A DNA stretch of 33,920 nucleotides from Thermodesulfobacteriota bacterium (GTDB lineage Bacteria; Desulfobacterota; Deferrisomatia; Deferrisomatales; JACRMM01): the NCBI GenBank assembly GCA_040756475.1, contig JBFLZB010000028.1:1-33920 (forward strand). Reading direction: 5' to 3'. A program made the translations under genes and the position numbers. The notes beneath the pieces are model-generated. The model had not been told where the DNA came from, searched no databases, and saw only the letters and a program-made list of their open reading frames with translations. Positions 29,086 to 33,920 of the stretch are shown piece by piece; the stretch's first letter is position 1, and each line of letters begins with the position of its first letter.

Positions 29086-32000
29086 ATGACCCACGCCGCC
29101 CTCTGGTGCAAGAGCAACTTCTCCTTCCTCGAAGGGGCGAGCCACCCGGAGGAGCTGGTGGAGCGGGCCCACGAGCTGGGGCTCGCGGCCCTGGCCCTCA
29201 CCGACCGGGACGGGGTGTACGGGGCGGTGCGGGCCCACGTGCGGGCCCGGGAGCTCGGGGTGAAGCTCCTGGTGGGGGCGGAGGTGACGGTGTGCGGCGT
29301 CGAGCCGCCTTCGTTTGCCTCTCCTCCTGCTGTCCCCGGGGAGGGGGGCGGGCGGAGCACCCGGACGGCCGCTCGACCCAAGCACCGGCGCTCGGGTTCC
29401 GAGAGCCGCCCGGAGCCGCCGGTGCACCCTGAGGAGGGCAGGCTCGGGCTGTCCGGCATCGGCCGGGTGCGCAGCCTGCCCCCCTCCCCGGGGACGTCCT
29501 CCCTCCTCCTCCTGGCCCAGGACCGGGTCGGCTACGCCAACCTCTGCCGGCTCCTCACCCGGGGGCGGCTCCGGAGCCCCAAGGGGAGCTCCGCCGTCGC
29601 CTGGCAGGAGGTGTGCGCGCATGCGCCGGGGCTCCTGGCCCTGTGGGGAGGGGACCGAAGCCTCCTGGCCGCGGAGGGGGAGTCGGGCGTCCACGAGGTC
29701 GGCCCCCTCCTCAAGGAAGCCTTCGGCGATCGCCTCTACGCCCTGGCGGCCCGCCACCGGCGGGCCGAGGAGGTAGCGCAGGAGGCGCGGCTGCGGGGGC
29801 GGGCGGCGCGGCTGGGGCTCCCGGTGGCGGCCGCCGTGGAGGTGCTCTACCACACTCCGGCCCGGCGCGACCTCCAGGACGTGCTCACGTGCCTGCGCCA
29901 CGGGGTGCCCCTGGCCGGGGCCGGGCGCCTCACCAAGCCCAACGCCGAGCACGATCTCAAGACCCCCCACGCCCTGGCGGCGCTCTTTGCCGACGACCCG
30001 GCCGCGGTGGAGCGCACCCGGGAGGTGGCCGGGCGGTGCACCTTCACCCTCGCGGAGCTCCGGTACCGCTACCCCGCCGAGAGGCTACCCGACGGCACCC
30101 CGGCTTCGGAGCACCTCAAGCGTCTCGCCCTCGAGGGCGCCCGGGGGCGCTACCCCCGGGGGGTCCCGCCGGCGGTGCGGGAGCAGGTGGAGCGGGAGCT
30201 CGCCCTCGTCGAAGAGCTCGACTACGGCGGCTACTTCCTCACCATGTGGGAGATCGTGCGGTTCTGCCGCTCCCAAGGCATCCTGTGCCAGGGCCGGGGC
30301 TCGGCGGCCAATTCGGCCCTGTGCTACTGCCTGGGCATCACCGCCGTGGACCCCACCCGGGTGGAGCTGCTCTTCGAGCGCTTTCTCTCCCGGGAGCGGG
30401 CCGAGCCCCCCGACATCGACCTCGACATCGCCCACGAGCGCCGGGAGGAGGTGATCCAGCACGTCTACGCCGCCTACGGCCGGGACCGGGCCGCCATGGT
30501 GGCCAACGTGATCCGCTACCGGGGCCGCTCGGCGGTGCGCGACGTGGGCAAGGCGCTCGGGATCTCCGAGACCGCGCTCGACCGCCTGGCAAAGCTCCTG
30601 GGGTACCGGGGCGGCACCGACTCCGAGGTGCTGCGCCAGGCGGGCCTCGACCCGGCGAGCCCGGTCCACGACCACCTCCTGCGCCTCACCCTGGAGCTCC
30701 AGGACTTCCCCCGCCACCTCTCCATCCACCCCGGGGGCTTCCTCCTGGGCCACGAGCCGGTGCGGGACCTCGTGCCGGTGGAGAACGCCTCCATGGCCGG
30801 GCGCACCGTGATCCAGTGGGACAAGGACGACCTGGAGGACCTGGGGCTCTTCAAGGTGGATCTGCTGGGGCTGGGGGCGCTCTCCCAGCTCGACCGGGGC
30901 TTTCGCCTCCTGGAGGCGCACTACGGGGAGAAGCTCTCCATGGACGCCCTCCCCCAGGACGACCCCGCCACCTTCGCCATGATCGGCCGGGCCGACACCG
31001 TGGGGGTCTTCCAGATCGAGAGCCGGGCCCAGATGGCCATGCTCCCGCGCCTTCGGCCCCGCACCTACTACGATCTCGTGATCGAGGTGAGCATCGTGCG
31101 CCCCGGGCCCATCACAGGCGGCATGGTCCACCCCTACCTGCGGCGCCGCCGGGGGGAGGAGCCGGTGGCCTACCCCCACCCGAGCCTCGAGCCCGTGCTG
31201 GCCAAGACCCTGGGGGTGCCGCTCTTCCAGGAGCAGGTGATGCGGCTCGCCATGGTGGCCGCCGACTACACCCCCGGGGAGGCCGACCAGCTCCGGCGCG
31301 ACATGGCCGCCTGGCGCCGGAGCGGCCGGATCGAGCGCCACCGGGAGCGGCTCGTCTCGCGCATGGCGGCCAAGGGCATCGAGCGGGAGTTCGCCGAGCG
31401 GGTCTTCGAACAGATCCGGGGGTTCGGGGAGTACGGCTTCCCCGAGAGCCACGCCGCGAGCTTCGCCCTCATCGCCTACGCCACGGCGTGGCTCCGGTGC
31501 CACTACCCCGACGTCTTCACCTGCGCGCTCTTGAACGCCCAGCCCCTGGGCTTCTACACCCCGGCCACCATCGTGGACGACGCCGTGCGCCACGGCGTGG
31601 AGGTGCGGCCGGTGGACGTGGGCCGGAGCGAGTGGGAGTGCACGCTGGAGGCAGGGGCCAGGGGGCAGGGGGCAGGGGCTGGGGGGCAGGGATCAGGGGC
31701 GGGGGGCAAGCGCTTTGCCGTGCGCCTGGGGCTGCGGTACGTAAAGGGGCTCTCCGGGGAGCGGGACGCGGCACCGCTCCTGGCCGCCCGGGCCGAGGCG
31801 CCCTTTTCGTCGCTTACGGACCTTCGCCGCCGGGCCGGCCTCGGCAAGGGGGCGCTCGACCGCCTGGCGGAGGCCGGGGCCCTGGAGGGCCTGCGGCCCG
31901 GCAGGCGGGCCGCCCTGTGGGAGGCCCAGGGGACGGCGGGAGCGGGCGAGCTCCCCCTCTCCCCCAGCGAACCGCCGCCGGCCTTTGCGCCCCTCTCGGC

Positions 32001-32415
32001 CGCCGAGACCATCGCCTGGGACTACCGCTCCGGCGACCTGAGCCCCCGGGGCCACCCCCTGGGGCCCCTCCGGGAAGCCCTCCGGGCCCGGGGGATCCCG
32101 GATGCCCGAACGGTGGCCGGCCTCCCCCACGGCCGCCGGGTCCGCTACGCGGGCCTCGTGGTCTGCCGTCAGCGCCCGGGCACCGCCGCGGGGGTGACCT
32201 TCCTCACCCTCGAGGACGAGACCGGCTTCGTCAACGCCGTGGTCTGGAAGCGGGTCTTCGAGCGCCACACGGTGCTCGCCAAGACCGCCCCCTTCCTGGG
32301 GATCACCGGCAGGCTCCAGGTCCAGGACGGGGTCGTCCACCTGGTGGCCGAGCGCCTCTGGGAGCCCCGGCTCCCGGCCTCCCCCGCCACGGCGGGGAGC
32401 CGGGACTTCCGGTGA
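29086..32415 (+). CDS. dnaE2: DnaE2/ImuC error-prone DNA polymerase III alpha subunit
   Basis: 1109 residues. The N-terminal PHP domain starts [10 protein letters not shown]-like ([21 protein letters not shown]); the His pair of active PHP domains is missing. Residues about 71-138 are a Pro/Arg/Ser/Gly-rich insert before [19 protein letters not shown]. The palm catalytic acids are D443, D445 and D447 in [41 protein letters not shown] and [19 protein letters not shown] are DnaE signatures. A Gly/Gln tract ([18 protein letters not shown], near 31650-31705) precedes the C-terminal HhH and OB-fold ([27 protein letters not shown]). The ribosome site is poor. Member of the LexA-controlled mutasome that copies past lesions. 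Confidence 0.95.
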   Translation: MTHAALWCKSNFSFLEGASHPEELVERAHELGLAALALTDRDGVYGAVRAHVRARELGVKLLVGAEVTVCGVEPPSFASPPAVPGEGGGRSTRTAARPKHRRSGSESRPEPPVHPEEGRLGLSGIGRVRSLPPSPGTSSLLLLAQDRVGYANLCRLLTRGRLRSPKGSSAVAWQEVCAHAPGLLALWGGDRSLLAAEGESGVHEVGPLLKEAFGDRLYALAARHRRAEEVAQEARLRGRAARLGLPVAAAVEVLYHTPARRDLQDVLTCLRHGVPLAGAGRLTKPNAEHDLKTPHALAALFADDPAAVERTREVAGRCTFTLAELRYRYPAERLPDGTPASEHLKRLALEGARGRYPRGVPPAVREQVERELALVEELDYGGYFLTMWEIVRFCRSQGILCQGRGSAANSALCYCLGITAVDPTRVELLFERFLSRERAEPPDIDLDIAHERREEVIQHVYAAYGRDRAAMVANVIRYRGRSAVRDVGKALGISETALDRLAKLLGYRGGTDSEVLRQAGLDPASPVHDHLLRLTLELQDFPRHLSIHPGGFLLGHEPVRDLVPVENASMAGRTVIQWDKDDLEDLGLFKVDLLGLGALSQLDRGFRLLEAHYGEKLSMDALPQDDPATFAMIGRADTVGVFQIESRAQMAMLPRLRPRTYYDLVIEVSIVRPGPITGGMVHPYLRRRRGEEPVAYPHPSLEPVLAKTLGVPLFQEQVMRLAMVAADYTPGEADQLRRDMAAWRRSGRIERHRERLVSRMAAKGIEREFAERVFEQIRGFGEYGFPESHAASFALIAYATAWLRCHYPDVFTCALLNAQPLGFYTPATIVDDAVRHGVEVRPVDVGRSEWECTLEAGARGQGAGAGGQGSGAGGKRFAVRLGLRYVKGLSGERDAAPLLAARAEAPFSSLTDLRRRAGLGKGALDRLAEAGALEGLRPGRRAALWEAQGTAGAGELPLSPSEPPPAFAPLSAAETIAWDYRSGDLSPRGHPLGPLREALRARGIPDARTVAGLPHGRRVRYAGLVVCRQRPGTAAGVTFLTLEDETGFVNAVVWKRVFERHTVLAKTAPFLGITGRLQVQDGVVHLVAERLWEPRLPASPATAGSRDFR

Positions 32416-32494
32416 CCCGGGCGCCGGTCCCCGTGCGGATCCGACCTGCTCGGCCGGTCGACGCCCGCAAGCGACATCGACGGCTTTGGCGGCG

Positions 32495-33559
32495 CTACTT
32501 CAGGGGTAGCGCCTCTGCCAGAGCCGCATGGCCCTCGGGGTCGAGACCGCGAAGGCGCCCGACGGACGCCTGGAGCCGCTTGGCCGCACCGGGCCGAGGG
32601 GCCAGCGCCTCCCAGGCGAGCTCCAGATCCCCCCGCCGGTCCGCGGCGAGCACCCGGATGAGCTGCCCGGCCTGCGCGAGGTCCTTTTCGGCCTTGGCCG
32701 CGTGGCCGGCGTCGCGTTCGGACGCCGTGAGGAGCTTGTGGAGCGCCAGGCGGGCTGGGGCTGGCGCGTTGACGAGCACCCCCGTGTGCCCGACGATGGC
32801 GGCACGCACCGGCTCCTCCAGGAGGTAGTCGAGGTAGCGAAGCGGGGTGGCCGCCGCGTTCCACTGGGGCAGGAAGACCGCGCCCCCCCCCGAGGCGTCC
32901 TGGCCCCGAGCAGGCGTCAGGAGGTCGACCCGAAGCAGGCTCTTGCGCACCCGAAACGACGTCGAAGGGTCCCTGGGGTTGAAGGGCGGCACCGGAAGAA
33001 AGCCCATTTTGAGGCGTTCGAGCGCAAGCGGGATGTCGGCCGCGCCGGAGTCCGGCATGGCGAGCGCCACGGCATCGGCAGCGGCCGCCAGGTCGATGTC
33101 CTGGGTGCGAAGTGCCGCCCTGTCCCAGTGCACGCCGAGCACATTGCCCAGCACCGCGAACGCGTGCGTCCCCACGAGCATCCCGCCGAGGCGAAACACC
33201 CCGGAGTGCGCCAGCGCCTCGAGCACGCGCGCCGCCGACGGGTCGGTGGGGATCGCGCCGCCTCGGCGAAGCATGGCGCACAAGCGCTCGACGTCGGCGT
33301 GCTCGGCGCGGGCCTCGTCGCGCTCGGCGAGGTAGCGTTTGGCCAGACGCTCGATCGTCTCGTCGTATGGTCCCAGGTACGCCTGCTTCTTGGCGCCCGC
33401 CACGCTGTACTGCAAGTAGGCGTAGCGCCGGCCCTTGACTTCCTTCGCGACGAAGGTCCCCCGAAGGCTCCCCAGGGTGCGCTGGGCCTCCAGAGCAGTC
33501 AGATGCTCGATGAGCTCCGCATACAGCGTCTGGACATCCAGGGGAAGTCTCTCGGCCAC
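32495..33559 (-). CDS. GSU2403-family nucleotidyltransferase-fold protein
   Basis: 354 residues from a GTG with GGAGGG upstream. Nucleotidyltransferase fold: [40 protein letters not shown] carries the G-S/G-x-A and later acidic (QDIDL) marks, and [18 protein letters not shown] supplies the third acid. An N-terminal part ([18 protein letters not shown] ... [24 protein letters not shown]) is typical of this family and may bind RNA or DNA. A C-terminal helical half follows ([31 protein letters not shown]). Related proteins act as toxins or tRNA-modifying enzymes in two-gene systems; no partner gene is seen here. A strong palindrome covers its promoter region. Confidence 0.78.
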   Translation of the reverse strand: MAERLPLDVQTLYAELIEHLTALEAQRTLGSLRGTFVAKEVKGRRYAYLQYSVAGAKKQAYLGPYDETIERLAKRYLAERDEARAEHADVERLCAMLRRGGAIPTDPSAARVLEALAHSGVFRLGGMLVGTHAFAVLGNVLGVHWDRAALRTQDIDLAAAADAVALAMPDSGAADIPLALERLKMGFLPVPPFNPRDPSTSFRVRKSLLRVDLLTPARGQDASGGGAVFLPQWNAAATPLRYLDYLLEEPVRAAIVGHTGVLVNAPAPARLALHKLLTASERDAGHAAKAEKDLAQAGQLIRVLAADRRGDLELAWEALAPRPGAAKRLQASVGRLRGLDPEGHAALAEALPLK

Positions 33560-33578
33560 GAGCGCCCTCCGGGTTGCG

Positions 33579-33612
33579 GTTATACGCACTCTGCCACAGA
33601 AGGGCGTATAAC
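33579..33612 (-). promoter_or_regulatory. Palindromic operator of the nucleotidyltransferase gene
   Basis: GTTATACGC (33579-33587) and GCGTATAAC (33604-33612) are perfect complements; inside, TCTG-CCA-CAGA pairs again. On the minus strand TATAAC sits about 20 bp before the start codon as a possible -10. A bound protein would block transcription. The regulator is unknown. Confidence 0.6.
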
Positions 33613-33735
33613 AAAACCCCCGGCATGCTCCCGATCGTCCCAAGCGCCCGTTCGACCTTCGATGGCCGGCCTTAACCCGCCGAAGGCGGCAGGTCATGGG
33701 AGCGAACCATCGCCCTTGCGCGCAGATGGCTTCGG

Positions 33736-33920
33736 ACGCGCCTCAACGTGTACGCGGGCCTCGCGGGCGCCTACCTGATCTCCGATCCGGGCTTCGCCCT
33801 GCCCGCCGGGTTGGCCGCGTACGGGTTGGACAACGCCGGGGTCTTCGAGCCCACCGTCCCCCTGGTGATCCAGGACCGGGCGTTCGACACGGCCGGCCAG
33901 CTCTTCTTCCAGGCGGACGG
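33736..33920 (+). pseudogene. Multicopper oxidase (CotA/bilirubin-oxidase-like), 5'-truncated, runs off window
   Basis: The frame reads TRLNVYAGLAGAYLISDPG and later PTVPLVIQDRAFDTAGQLFFQ. This is the stretch just after the second copper-site HxH of CotA/laccase-like oxidases (GITRLNVYAGLAGFY.., IPLVIQDRxFNxDGSLFY). The preceding WYHDHALG and the whole first domain are missing. Upstream the frame reads unrelated residues back to TAA at 33673-33675 and contains no start. So the gene lost its 5' end here, perhaps when the nucleotidyltransferase segment arrived. The 3' part lies outside the window. Confidence 0.65.

Overview
This is a GC-rich (roughly 70%) bacterial window with short intergenic gaps and genes on both strands. 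It looks like a deltaproteobacterial (Desulfobacterota-type) chromosome. That rests on the mix of families: a feoA-feoA-feoB cluster with DUF2325 and DUF2023 genes, a GSU2403-type nucleotidyltransferase, a lexA-imuA-imuB-dnaE2 mutasome, and hexanucleotide and REP-like repeats. The lineage is inferred; no rRNA or tRNA gene is present.

Layout, left to right. (1) 1-2431: a Cpx-like envelope-stress locus. A CpxR-type regulator and the start of its sensor kinase point left, and a Spy/CpxP-type periplasmic protein points right. A perfect GTAAA-N5-GTAAA box lies beside the regulator and a weaker copy lies upstream of the CpxP-like gene. Between them are a hexanucleotide array and a wrecked TetR gene. 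(2) 2559-3695: an Uma2 nuclease-fold protein and a thioredoxin-fold lipoprotein. (3) 4020-6340: two overlapping PLP enzymes, MetI-like then MetC-like, which together would run transsulfuration from cysteine to homocysteine. (4) 6536-12007: a decayed ParD/ParE-type toxin-antitoxin remnant, then a Fur-boxed ferrous iron operon (DUF2325, DUF2023, feoA, feoA, feoB, a small Cys-rich membrane protein) and a porin. (5) 12041-20411, leftward: a HEAT-repeat secreted protein split by an in-frame TGA, a small secreted protein, a RelA/SpoT homologue with a degenerate synthetase region, a DUF815 ATPase, a membrane M48 peptidase with TPRs, and a thioredoxin/FMN-binding fusion. (6) 20587-24493, leftward: a PIN toxin with a Phd-type antitoxin, an inositol-monophosphatase-family enzyme, a HemW-like radical SAM protein and an SH3/coiled-coil membrane protein. 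(7) 24711-32415, rightward: a DUF192 protein, a large imperfect palindrome, then lexA, imuA, imuB and dnaE2. A hicBA-like pair, with hicA frameshifted, sits between imuB and dnaE2 and is bracketed by direct repeats. (8) 32495-33920: a nucleotidyltransferase behind a palindromic operator, and a 5'-truncated multicopper oxidase fragment running off the window.

The most striking structural feature is a direct duplication of about 500 bp (6101-6602 and 12041-12502) that brackets the whole iron module. Each copy holds the 3' end of metC, a hexamer array and the 3' end of the HEAT gene. At the left copy metC is whole and the HEAT gene is a fragment; at the right copy the reverse is true. That is the geometry left by Campbell-type integration of a circle, or an equivalent duplication event, through a metC-HEAT junction. 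No wholly unknown multi-gene defence or metabolic system stands out. The best leads are this integrated iron module with its two uncharacterised DUF genes, the toxin-antitoxin insertion inside the mutagenesis cassette, and the hairpin-forming hexamer arrays.
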